Assembly: GCA_914767715.1 (NCBI GenBank) | Contig: OU612068.1 | Coordinates: 30,568,001-30,632,000 of the forward strand | DNA: 64,000 nucleotides | Reading direction: 5' to 3' | Origin: Membranipora membranacea | Taxonomy: Eukaryota > Bryozoa > Gymnolaemata > Cheilostomatida > Membraniporidae | Shown: positions 53,023 to 64,000 of the stretch, in pieces | Layout: each line of letters starts with the position of its first letter | How positions within the stretch are numbered: the stretch's first letter is position 1 | Translations under genes and position numbers: made by a program | The notes under the pieces: model-generated | The model's database searches: none | Seen by the model: only the letters and a program-made list of their open reading frames with translations | What the model was told of the DNA's origin: nothing

Positions 53023-55145
53023 AGCTGGAATGATACAAGAAAGATAAAGATCTGAGTTAAGGAATAAATATTTGTCATTCTTTGTCATCACCATCAGTTT
53101 TTCTCCAGCAATGAATATTACCATGTTAATGGCATCCAATATATATATATATACATGTTGTTCGTGCGTAACACCCATAGACCCTGCATAGACTTAATAT
53201 TATTAGGTCTATGGTAACACCATATTTACATAGTAGTTGTCCTCCCACACTTAGAGGAGTGACAATTCTTTTTGACAACTTTTTGCGTCCTCTATATATG
53301 CCATTTATGTTAACCAAAATTATGGTTATACCTTACTATTCATTTAATTATCCAATCTTTGAAGTCCATTGTTCCATATCCCATACCCTACTATGTTGTT
53401 GATCATAATCTCAATTTTAGCTCCAAACTTTTTAAGTGTAGCTTTGTTTCTAACTGTTTATCTTTCATACACCACTACACTAATCAGGTATTTTGAACTA
53501 CTATATCATATTGTCCCATCAATGCAGCTACCTGACAAGTCTTTCAATGTTGGTGATTGTGTGATTTCTTTTAAAATCTTGTATTATAATTTATGAAATA
53601 TTTTTTCCTTATTATTAAAATATTTCCATTCAAACGGCACATATAAGTCATAAACCCAATCAAATGATAGCCTCATTCAAATTTTGTTGTTGACTGCATT
53701 AAAAAAATACTTGATAGCATCCGATTAGAGAATATTATGTTTAGGGTCCAGATTGCCTCATATGCCGGTTATACAAAGTCAGATATGAATCATAGGTCGA
53801 GAAAAAGCGGAATAAATGATAATGAAGCCATAACATAAACTCAGAGTGCCTTTTGTACCAAACTTCATAATATTATGTGTAAGCTAAAATCGCTTATTAT
53901 AACTATCCATAATGTCTTCTATTATTACCTTTTTCACTTCTGGTTATTCATTTCTTATTATCGGCCGGTCGGTGACAAGCATGTGTGGGAATTTAGTTGT
54001 GTTGTGACGGGAAGATGAGAGAACATGCAACACTTGAGGATAGTTAGATGCTACAAACTATCTGAAAAGAACAATTTTCATCGATCTAGTCAGTGTTTAC
54101 ATTTCAAGCGTTTGTTGACAAAATGCTATATAAAAACATGATCAACAAATATGGATGCAAACAGATTGTTAAAATTATGCAAATAGCGCCCTACAGGGCA
54201 CATAATCATATCTTAGAAGTGGAAGGGTGGTCGGGATGTAGGAAGGTCAACGAGGTATATGTTTTATAAGTGTTGTGTGAATCAGGCAGGTGTGAGGGTC
54301 GTATAGTGAAGGTCGTATAGTGTGGTGACTGGTGGTGACTGGTAGTGACAGGTAACATAAGTGAAGTAGAGCACTTGAGAGAGTTACTGAGTTTACTCCA
54401 GTTCACAGATCAGGTGTGTCACACATAAACACATCACATACAGCACACAGATCAGGTGTGTCACACACAAACACATCACATACAGCACATAGATCTGCAT
54501 CCTACATACACAGACTAAACATACATCACATCGGTGGAAAAATAAGTAAGTATAGGAGAAAAAATGAAATTATGCACTCTCATTGTAGCATACAAGTTCC
54601 TGATTCCCTCATCATCATACTGTCTTAGCAATAAAAACATCCTCATATGTTTTGTACTTTAGACCATTGGGTAATATTAAGAAACAAATTGCCAAAAGTA
54701 CACTTCATACAAAATGACTATCTTCTGATAAATTCAGTACAGAACTTCTCTTTGTGGAATATCATTCTCCGCCACACTAAAACAACAAATTCTAAAATGA
54801 ACTTTGCTCTCATTTCCTGACACATGAGCCAGCATTATGCTAACTGGCATTTTGTCCATAAATGTTATTTTGACCATGGCATTATAGCCTGGTACATTGA
54901 CTCATATATTACATTAGCTGTGTTACTGTGTTTGTTGATTATATTTTTGCAAATTCCAGGAAACATTACTCAGTATGAGTTAATAAGATCCTGTTCCTGG
55001 ATTGGGCAGGAGCAATGTGGGGCAAGTAATAACTCACCAGAGCAGTATAAAAAACTGCTGATAGAGATGGGATAGGCATTGACATACATTTCTTTGGTGA
55101 ACAACGATTGAAATTCTTTATCAAATATTTTCAGCAATATTAAGA
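53023..55145. other. Intergenic between cluster and ENDOU
   Basis: About 53230-53275 is the shared 3' flank of the duplication unit. Around 54260-54360 there are short GGTCGTATAGTG and GGTGACTGGT repeats. No gene is recognised. Confidence 0.4.
54404..54490. repeat. 42-bp direct tandem duplication
   Basis: CACAGATCAGGTGTGTCACA... begins at 54404 and again at 54446 with a few substitutions. Confidence 0.85.
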
Positions 55146-58100
55146 ATGAAGTGTTTTACTTCGGTGATTGCTTTATCACTACTGATGGTAGAGCTACTGA
55201 CAGCTGTCAACGCGAGCAGTAAGTACAAGTATCATTGAGTTAATGATTACAAGACATTTTAACTTTGAAATCTTTGTAAATAAAACTGTTACTATTTAGC
55301 CCTATTCTATTGGGATGCAACAAATAAATAATTCCGAGGCCAGGGTGGTGGTGATTTAAACCTTTATATAGGCACACCTTTCAACAAGATGAGTTCATTT
55401 AATCAGAGCACACATTTTTTATGTATAATGTATAGGTTATATATTTAAACGATTTTTGTTTGTGTTGACAGATAGCTGTGCAGGGAAGTGTAACTCTGAC
55501 TATGATAGAGGATTACAGTGCCAGTGTAATTCTCGATGTCCTGAGTTCAGTAACTGCTGCTCTGACTACAACAGTCTTTGTCTATCTGGTGAGCAAAAAC
55601 TATCATAACATAAGCTTTATAGCACTGATGCCTCGCATGTACATGATAATATTGAAATATTTGTTAGATTCACAGATGTGCTAGATTAAATTTGTAGACA
55701 AAAAATACTTCTTCAAGAGATTTAATGAATATAACTTGTTTTAGTACCAGCTGGCCATGCAAGCCTGGCCATTCACTAAATATCTATATTCTCATATATA
55801 GAAATGCATCCCCAACATAAACAGAATTGAGCTAATAAAAACAGCTGTATAAACATTTCTTTAAATTTCTTATAAATTTAAAAAGAAAAAACTTAAAAGC
55901 ATAAAAAATTGTACAGTTTTAATGGCGTATGTTGTATGCTGTATCTACGGCCCTCGTACAAGTGCATAGTCACAGTGTATGAAGTCTATATATATATAGT
56001 AATACTAGTATCACTGTTAATACTGTGTGTATAATGTGTATATCTGTAGGAGGTGGTAGCTGTAGTGGTAGGTGTGGACAGTCACTTAACCCAGCAGAGA
56101 CTTGTCAGTGTAACACAGACTGTCTGAGATTTGGTGACTGCTGTCCCAATTATCAGTCTATGTGTACAGACTCAGGTCCAGACTCAGGAACACCCTCACC
56201 TAATCCTGGTAAACAGATAAGGGGTGCTTGTTCTTCGGCTCCGAAACAATGTTGTAGCAGTTAAAAACTTTCAAAATATTGTTTCTTTTATCACATGTCA
56301 TAGGTTGATATTATTGCACTAGAAAGTTTAAAAGGTGCCAAAAATCAGATTAATCTTAATATTATGCTCAAGTTTCATGTCACCTTAGATGGGACTATCA
56401 CAGATGAGGAGTTGCTCGCTCTAGGAAATATGTTATGGGAAGCAGACACAAACAGATTCTCTAACGCTGATCTAGTTCTGGATGTTCAATCAAAGACAAC
56501 TGCGTCTAGTAGTGAGGATAGAGCTGACAGAAGGTAGGACTATTAATTGGTTAAATATAGCTTCAGGGTTCCAGCATTTTTATCAAGTCATTTCCACAGC
56601 TTTGCGATATCAGACATCCCAAATGACAATATTACTCTAGCCAATTGGTCTGCAATCGATCATCATTTTGCCTGTTGGTGAATTATGCTTCTGACAGAAC
56701 ACTAAAAATTAAAACACCAGTGCTAAATAAAGAAATATCAATTTTTTTTAATTATCTAGGACTGTGGCCCTCACCATTCATAAGCATGGTTATCTATCAT
56801 TTATACATATTTAATACGGTATAATTTACGTAGGCCATGATATGAATAATACAGCACATTATACCATCAAAGCCATATAAACAAGATAAAACCTTTATAT
56901 TGTACCGTTATTTGCAGGTTGTTTTCCTATGTGAATGAGTTGATATTGTCAGAGCCTAGTTACGCTAACTTTATCGCACTTCTGGATAATTATAACACAC
57001 CTACAGGACAGAGAGAACCAGAGCTAACACAGGCAGAGCAGGATGAGACTGATAGATTCCTCAATCATGTACTCAACACTCAGGTCATGATGATTGTCAA
57101 TCAGTTCCTAGTCGATGAAGGTGAGTCTGATACGCTGCATACTGCAGTCACCTGATTGATCCAATGCGGTAGTACAAGCCTAAATGTTCCACCGAGTGCC
57201 ACATTTAAAATTTCCGCCATCATGTAAATTATGTAAGCTGTTCATATGACAAAATATACATGGTTGACTTCTGGTACAGAGAATTGTCTCTTTTGTTTTC
57301 ACAGGTAAACTTCAGACAGGCGAGATGAAGGAGGTACTGTATAACCTCTGGTTTGCATTCTATGGACGATCCTCCAAATCGACATTTACTGACAGCAGTG
57401 GTTTTGAGCATGTGTTTGTAGGAGAGCATAAATCTGGAAAAGTGACAGGATTTCATAGCTGGGTACAGATGTACTTACTAGAGAAGAATGGACGACTAGA
57501 CTATATGGGATACAACGCTAAATCTGAGGTACGCTATCCGACCACTGTACTGTTTGTAGTTGCCTAACCCTGCCAAGTAGGGAATAACTCTTAGATATAC
57601 TTCAACCATAACAACAATGCACCATTCTGCGCATGCTCAGCTCTGACATGCCAAGTCAGATCACGAGAGTCAGTATGACAATGCACTCTAAACTGGAAAC
57701 TATTTGGCCTTCTTATTCAGGCTCAGTATCTTTCCTAGTTCAATGGACACCCGCTATATATCATTTCAGCATTGAAAAATATAAACACAGAGAGTAGCAT
57801 CCTTATTATCCATTTCATCAAGTTTGATGCCAACTCTAAATATAATTGTATTCTACGAATCCAATTATCAATTAAAATATATATCAGTAGGCTGTAAATA
57901 TTTTCAGCGATTTATAGTTGAATGCAGGGTTTTTTCTTTGAAAGGCAGGCAAAAATAGATCAAGGTTATCCAGCCCGACCCCCCAGTCAGGGTGCGATGG
58001 AACCATCACGATATTGAACTATTTAATGAGTAAAGTTTTGGTCGGTGGGGCAAGCTGCTTTATAATAAATAAATTTACGATTTTACAATAATTTAGCCCA

Positions 58101-59048
58101 ATTTAATTTAATTTTACAGCAATACATGTGAGCGCCATGCTAACAACCCCTTATATAGTTCATACTAGGTTCTTGCTTCTAGCTAGTATAATGTTCTTAC
58201 ATCCTGTCCTAATCCACAGAAACCTTGAATTAGCTTCCAAGTCTGAGCATAAATTTTAATTTCCAAATATAATAAAAGTGCCTCCATCATCACCTCATGG
58301 CATGTCCATGTCCATGACCAATTCATAGCTGGTCATGTTCTGCAAAATTGATGAAATGTCTGAGGTCTTTCGGTCAGACAGTGAATGTTTAGTTGAGTAA
58401 AATATTACAAGGGTCAAATTTACCATGCATTTCCAGATTGAGACAATTTAGCAGGGGAGAGCATAAATACCGAATAGTCAGTTGGTTGAATTCAACAAAT
58501 TTAAACCTTACCATATGAATGGTGAAACTCAGTTCAACCTTAGCTGGTTAAATTGTCTGTAAAATTGTTTTAATAACAGAGAGCACCCTTTTGAATCATC
58601 GAAAATGCGATACAACCAAACGTAATAACAAACTCATGAAGAATGCAGTGAATCAAGATGGACGCATTCAAGCCTGGATTTTCAAGTCAAGTGTATATCC
58701 ATGCAACTCCTTGACCTATGTTTATGATCATAATAACTTCTGAGGAACTATCCATAAATTTATGTAGCTGCTATATGTTAATAACATTGTTGTGAATTTC
58801 AGCCGGACCTAATGGACAATCACTTTAAGTGGGATAATCTTGAGAAGCAGAGAGGCTCCATGTTTATGGGTACATCACCAGAGTTTGATTTAGCTATATA
58901 CACTCTGTGTATGATAGCCAGACCAGGTCAGACATGTACTACCACCATACAGGGAGCTTCCTTCTCTATGCAAACTTACGACGTGTCCCATGTAACAGGA
59001 CTACAGGTGGCCTCAGCCTTCCCTATGGTCAGAGAGAACTTCAAATGA
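55146..59048 (+). CDS. ENDOU: Secreted EndoU endoribonuclease with two somatomedin-B domains
   Basis: Exons 55146-55218, 55472-55588, 56050-56208, 56389-56533, 56918-57120, 57305-57528 and 58803-59048 (TGA) join in phase to about 388 residues. Residues 1-23 are a signal peptide (SVIALSLLMVELL). Residues 27-61 hold eight cysteines in somatomedin-B spacing (C27, C31, C41, C43, C47, CC53-54, C61), and a second such domain covers about 68-103. The EndoU (placental protein 11 / XendoU) domain follows. Catalytic histidines are H268 (GFEHVFVGE) and H283 (VTGFHSWVQMY), with K322 before the MGTSPEFDLAIYTLC block as the likely third residue. Known relatives are metal-dependent, uridine-preferring endoribonucleases. 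The signal peptide implies secretion. Confidence 0.95.
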
Positions 59049-59177
59049 ACCTTCTACAATCCTAACTTCTTATAACCAATCAAACATCTCGATGAACTTG
59101 CGCACAAATTTCTAGACGAAACAAGCATTTTGCGTTCTGTCCTGTCAATTTTGATTGTGAGTTTATGAGAAAGATTA

Positions 59178-59183
59178 AATAAA
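59178..59183 (+). terminator. Polyadenylation signal of ENDOU
   Basis: AATAAA 130 bp after the stop, in the 317-bp gap to the convergent neighbour. Confidence 0.7.
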
Positions 59184-59364
59184 AGTTCAATCCAGAAATC
59201 CGGTATTCATCTTTCATTGTATAAACAAACATAATATGGCCATTTCAGGTTATATTTGATATATATTTACAAATATAATAATATGAACGGAGTTACATCA
59301 CATTTCACAATGGGATGCAGCAGAGAAAAACAAAATGCTGATGTGTACCTTGAGATCAGGATAT

Positions 59365-61212
59365 TTAATCAGATGTAGGCATGGGCACACTAGAGAGTGG
59401 TGATTCACTGTCAGTATCCATAGAAACAGGTGCTTCTTGTTCTGAATTTTCTGCTGATTCCTGAAGAGCCCTGTACAAACTGCACACTGCCTCCTCCTAC
59501 AGAACATAATGAGATCGATTTTTGTCTCAGGAATGCTGGGGAAAACTGTAATGTCATGAGACTGCTGTCGATTGCATTGTCTTTATTTCGCTTTCCTGCA
59601 TAATCATCACAGCAATTTGCTATCGTATTATAAATTTAGCAAGCAGATAAGGGTCTAATGATAGATATAGAAAATAATTCAACTAAATCAAGTGTCAATA
59701 CAGCCAGCATATATGCTGCCAGTATATAAACAATGCAATCAACAGCACTTTCAAGCATTCCTGCTTGAATTTCTGCTTGATTCCTGCTTGATAACCTAAA
59801 AAGCTGACTATATATGTTGTCAGCTTTTGGGTTATCAAGCAGGAATGCTCCCAACTAAGAGCATGTGTGATTCCGGCCTATCATCATAGAGTTAACTATG
59901 TTTGCTTGCAAAGTATGTAATGATAGGCCGTTATTCCCTGACATTTTATCAAAAATTGATTCACGGAGGGAAAACTGGTATCAGCTGAACGTGAAACTAG
60001 TGAGTTAGAATTAGATGTAGACTATTACCTGCCCATCGACTGATATACGAGTGAGAAGCTCAACCATAAGAGGAGAAGGAATCTTCTTCTGTATTAATCG
60101 GTACAGTCTGAGTAGATGATGTGTCATAGACTCACGAGATATCTTTGGCTATAATTATAATCAATATATCAGTCAGCAGATAGTAAATATATCAGTCAGC
60201 AGATATGACGTTGAGTAATCATATTTTATTCTCCAAGGAATCAACCAAAAATCAACCGAACAATATATGGTACAATCAAGTCCAGTGTAATAACACACAT
60301 TATCTGTATGTAATGAGAGGATGACTCCAGATCGTATCCCAGATTTTAACCTTTCCCTCACCACGAGGACTTACCATGAAGAACATATCTATGATGTAGA
60401 CCAGGTTGTTTGCAGACATGATAGAATCTATATGAGCAGCGATATCATTGACTAGATTGTGTAGCAGAGTGTCACAATATGCAACATCACCCTCAGTCTT
60501 CAGAGCATCTAACACACTCGCAAATAACAACACCTCCTTACAGTTAATGGCTAAAATCAAACGAGCAGTCATTTGCACATACAGATCAAATACATGGCAA
60601 ATTAATTTTGCCCAGGAGTAATACAGTAACTGTTTTATTATGTATAGGTAACACAATGATCTCCCTCTCCTAGGGAGTGGGAGTAAAATCACATTGGATT
60701 ACATAAGATGACATTGTTCTGGTCCCACAAAAATATGCCAAGCATGATATCTATCAAACTTATTATGAGAAATGACAGGGATTGCGACGTTAGTGGAACG
60801 CTAGATTGCTGCTGCGACGTTTTGACGTTTGCAACGTTTGTGGGTTCAACAAGGGTAACGGATTATCATTCCCATGTCCAAGTAAAACATGATTGATGAT
60901 TTTGGTCTTGAAGAACTGGAAGCTCATATGGATGAGCGTGGTGGGTTAGACATAGTGATTTGACAAAGCTCTCTTTTGAAGTAAGTCATTAGACATACCA
61001 TGTGATGCATAGTAAGTCATGATGTAAGCGGCAGCCTCACTCTCAGCTATCATATTATGTAGTGATGTGGGTATATCCTCCGCTGACTCAGCTATACCAT
61101 CAGGTAACTTCTGAGTTAGAGATCTTATCTGCTCATCCATTATCAGAGACTCTATATCAGGTAAGAACTGTGTCATCAGCTTTACATTCACCTGCAAAAT
61201 AATAGTCAACAT
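59365..61212 (-). CDS. Unrecognised helical protein (5' end uncertain)
   Basis: Minus-strand exons 61191 (or 61212)-60999, 60550-60375, 60148-60029 and 59496-59365 join in phase with GT-AG borders. From the ATG at 61212 this gives 213 residues. The start is uncertain: TTTTGCAG before 61191 is a good acceptor, so an upstream exon may exist. The protein is rich in leucine-heptad helices (SLHNMIAESEAAAYIMTYY, LLHNLVNDIAAHIDSIM, THHLLRLYRLIQKKIPSPLM) and ends in an acidic, serine-rich tail (SMDTDSESPLSS). There is no signal peptide. It may be the C-terminal part of a larger armadillo/HEAT-like protein. I do not recognise the family. It converges on ENDOU and diverges from the C4-like gene. Confidence 0.65.
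59780..59846. repeat. 28-bp inverted repeat (hairpin)
   Basis: Arms 59780-59808 and 59819-59846 pair except for one bulge and one mismatch, in an intron of the minus-strand gene. GCTTGATTCCTGCTTG copies precede it. Confidence 0.8.
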
Positions 61213-61482
61213 CTTGTAGAGACGGATTGAAAATTATATACATATGTATAGCTACTGAATCTTCTCCGTCAGACTTGCCAGTGATTTCTCTGATTTGAAG
61301 CTGCACAGAATGGTTATCTATGCAGCAACTGATAAAATTGTTTGCTGATTGGATGCGATTTTATTCGTCTTATCACTTTGCTTCTGTTGACATAGATTAT
61401 GTCCCACTTACTGGCTTAGATAGAGGTATTAAACGATTTCTTCATCAGCACCTCAGGCAGAAAGGCAGCATCCTCAAGCATT
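61213..61482. promoter_or_regulatory. Candidate bidirectional promoter
   Basis: Only 270 bp separate the apparent start of the minus-strand helical protein from the ATG of the C4-like gene. No clear TATA box is seen. If the minus gene has a further 5' exon the two transcripts would overlap. Confidence 0.35.
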
Positions 61483-62702
61483 ATGGATATGAAACAGATT
61501 ATCAGAAGAGATAGTCGGAGAGCTAAACTAGCCATCCTTGTAGTGGGAGTCAACCAGCTGGTTCTCACAGGGCTAATTCTCTATGCTTGTGTTTATTTAT
61601 CAGATGAGTTCAAATCCCTCAATCAAGAGATTAAAAATTTTACCAGCTATGCTACCTTGGTGAGTTGAATATTTATTTAGTTGTTACACTGCCAGTTGTC
61701 ATAGCACTGCCAGCAACTTTTTATTTCATGTCATCTCGCTTTGACTGTTTGCTGAAGCTTTGGTGTCTTTCAGGCAAGGGGAGACAAACATGAGAGTAGG
61801 GTGAGCAGAGTAAGGAGAGAGGTCCCTGTGCAGATGATCATCTATCAACAACTCAATAAAGGTAAACATTAATAGATCATAACTAGTTATGCTGATGCTG
61901 AACTGGACTAAAACTCCTCACTCATGAAGTACTGTTTGGAACCATCACTTCATGTTATGTGGATGTGTTGGAATTCTAATAAATATTGTCATAAATATGT
62001 GAGCAACATAAGAAAAGTTGCATCATGCTAGGGTATGAAAGACATCACCAACAACTTTTACACTATACTGTAATATTCTTGAATTCAGTATCAGGCAGTT
62101 TCTACACCAAGCTGCCAAGTTTTGGAGGTGCGACGTACATCCGCTGGGGTCAGATGTCTTGCCCAACAGGAGCTCAGACACTATTCAGGGGGATAGCTAC
62201 AGGTACAACATATGATCTGAGGGGAGGAGGAGCTAACTATCAATGTATGAGCGATGATCCTGAGTACGGGCCGCGCTGGGATAGCCCCAAATTTGCACAA
62301 GGAATTCAGGCTTACATAGGTGCAGTCAAATACAAATACTGGGAGAGCGACACACAGAAAGCAAAGACGAATCACAATGGTCGAGTTCCTTGTGCAGCTT
62401 GTGAGGCAGGAGATAACAGAGGTTCAATTATTACTATACCGGGTAAAGTACACTGCCCAACTGACTGGAGCAAGGAGTACTCAGGCTATCTGGTGAGCGA
62501 GGGTACACTGTGGGGAGATCACTACCGCACCACATTCGAATGTTTGGATGAGAACGCTCAAAGAGTCGCTGGTCAGACACCGGCTGATGAAGCTGCCATG
62601 TTTTTCCATGTAGCTGTGAACTGTCATGGAAAAGGGTCATTGGCTCACTGCCCACCTTACCAGCATGGCAGGGAAATTTCTTGTGTTGTGTGCACAAAAT
62701 GA
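61483..62702 (+). CDS. Membrane-anchored short-chain collagen C4-like protein 1
   Basis: Exons 61483-61659, 61774-61861 and 62089-62702 (TGA) give 292 residues. A short basic N-terminus (MDMKQIIRRDSRRAK) is followed by one hydrophobic segment (about 16-39), so it is probably a type II membrane protein. A linker carries an RGD (61-63) and a furin-like RVRR (71-74). From about residue 95 comes the sponge short-chain collagen C4-like domain: LPSFGGATYIRWGQMSCP, GGGANYQCM, RVPCAACEAG, STLWGDHY-type TLWGDHY and FHVAVNCHG, with ten cysteines. There are no Gly-X-Y repeats at all. In sponges such domains are linked to spongin and matrix proteins; here I infer a cell-surface or shed adhesion role. Confidence 0.88.
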
Positions 62703-62745
62703 ACAGCAATACAGGATATCTGCGAACCTAATGACAGGATACCCT

Positions 62746-62751
62746 AATAAA
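62746..62751 (+). terminator. Polyadenylation signal of C4-like gene 1
   Basis: AATAAA 44 bp after the stop codon. Confidence 0.75.
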
Positions 62752-63067
62752 CAAAAAATTACTCCGTGATATATTTTGTTACAATTCTTATATAGTTCTT
62801 TTAGAGATTATGCAACATAGTTCTGGCATATTTTTCCATAGAAAGCTTATACCAACATAGCTCAAATAAATTTACCATCGACCTTGCAGATAAATCAGTT
62901 GAAGGTTGGAGTTCATATTTGCATCATATTTTATCATAGTAGGCTAGTTTCCTCACTCTTCCTATCTGTGTTAGCAGAGTGTTGAGATGAGATAGTGCCC
63001 AGGTGTTTATCTTCTGATAAGCCGAAGGATTCATCGAATCTCAGATTCAAATTCATTCTAGTTTACG

Positions 63068-64000
63068 ATGGATGAGAAAGCTGAAATCAAATCTGCTCTG
63101 AAGACATCTGGGGCGATTAAATGCTCCTTATTTGTGCTGAGTCTATACAGTTTGATTTTAACTGCATTGCTCCTGGTTGCATGCATCCATTTTAGCAATG
63201 AGCTAGCCTACATAAGACAACAACTACAGAAAAACCAACCACTCGGTGACACAACAACATATCCTGAGGCAGACAGCACCAATTACCCACAACCTGTCAT
63301 CACTGATGATGGTGTATCGGACACACGAGTGTTAGATTACTTTGACTATGACACATTTCAGAACCTGGTAAGTCTGTACTCTTTATATGTTGTGTAGCCT
63401 AGGGGTGACAATTAACGTTGCAAACAATTAAGACAAGAGCCTTGAGGGATAGGTATCAACATTACCAAAATGCCCTATATTTCAGTATAAAGATTTCATT
63501 GATACTGAGAGATGGAGTAGTGATGACGATAATACCATTAGAGTGATCAACAAAAGAGAAGTTCTCTCCTCATCTAAAGGCTCAGTAATGGAAAATATGG
63601 TTGGTGAAACAGTCAAGAAAGGTATGATCATCATAGAGGAACACTACCGTTAAGTGTGCAAACAGAGCTAGCCTTATGTTGATCTTGAGTTGAGGAAATG
63701 GCGATTGATTGATACAGAAGAAAATATAAAGTTTTCATCTCATTTTAAAGGACGCAATCATCACTTCTCACGCAATAACCAGAATAAGATGAGATAATAG
63801 ATAGATATAACAAAATAAGATATGAAAAAATTGGTCTGTTACAGAGTGGGAAGCGTTGATGAGTAGCCTGCCATCGTTCGGAGGAGCTGTTTACATACGC
63901 TGGGGTAAGAGAAGCTGCCCAGCCTCAGCAAAGATAGTATACAGGGGTGTAGCAGCAGGGACTCACTACAGCTCTCCAGGGGGTGGCTCTAACTATCAGT
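63068..64000 (+). CDS. Membrane-anchored short-chain collagen C4-like protein 2 (cut by window end)
   Basis: Exons 63068-63367, 63486-63621 and 63845 to beyond 64000. It has the same plan as its neighbour: a cytoplasmic N-terminus, one hydrophobic helix (about 20-43, LFVLSLYSLILTALLLVAC), a longer acidic linker (TTTYPEADSTNYPQPVITDD), a dibasic NKREV where gene 1 has RVRREV, then LPSFGGAVYIRWGKRSCP and GGGSNYQ. No collagen repeats are seen. Same strand and exon phases as gene 1, so a tandem duplicate that has diverged mainly in the linker. Confidence 0.85.

Noticed and set aside
52996-53317. Minus-strand frames over the end of cluster gene 3
   Set aside because: They overlap the conserved last exon and 3' flank of the plus-strand gene, and have no similarity between paralogues.
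54416-54628. 70-codon frame rich in HTNTSHTAHRS
   Set aside because: It is the translation of the 42-bp tandem duplication.

Overview
The window is metazoan genomic DNA: every gene is split by many GT-AG introns (mostly 100-1500 bp), and there are eukaryotic polyadenylation signals, non-LTR retrotransposon fragments, a tRNA-derived SINE and several terminal-inverted-repeat elements. A sponge (probably a demosponge) is the best guess. Two genes at the right end carry the cysteine-rich 'short-chain collagen C4-like' domain that is typical of sponges, and most of the other genes are ordinary animal genes with compact exons. I assembled exons by hand from reading-frame continuity, splice-site consensus and phase. 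There is no transcript support.

Layout. 1-2027: a 43-bp satellite, 46 units in strict register, lying in an intron of AMDHD1 (imidazolonepropionase; last four exons at 2170-3868, + strand). 3.9-11.5 kb: gene-poor DNA with two hAT-type elements that have exact 8-bp target duplications, hairpins and a decayed reverse transcriptase. 11657-16743 (- strand): a complete eight-exon family 1 beta-glucosidase with a 65-bp minisatellite in one intron. 19.4-19.9 and 23.95-25.3 kb: non-LTR retrotransposon fragments. 20269-23410 (+): MKKS/BBS6, a chaperonin-like ciliary protein, with its first exon not found. 26740-35791 (+): a 17-exon gene that appears to join an RRM, an F-box and leucine-rich repeats; its last intron holds a SINE interrupted by a 1.3-kb TIR element.

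40.5-53.0 kb (+): three tandem copies of a six-exon gene for a small secreted, probably disulfide-bonded and glycosylated protein that I do not recognise. Each copy has a TATA box and, about 430 bp further upstream, a perfect NF-kappaB consensus site. A fourth, orphan copy of the upstream region lies between the second and third genes. This cluster is the best candidate for an undescribed system, possibly an inducible sponge-specific effector family.

55146-59048 (+): ENDOU (two somatomedin-B domains plus an EndoU ribonuclease domain). 59365-61212 (-): an unrecognised helical protein. 61483-62702 and 63068-64000 (+, the second cut by the window edge): two membrane-anchored short-chain collagen C4-like proteins without any collagen triple helix.
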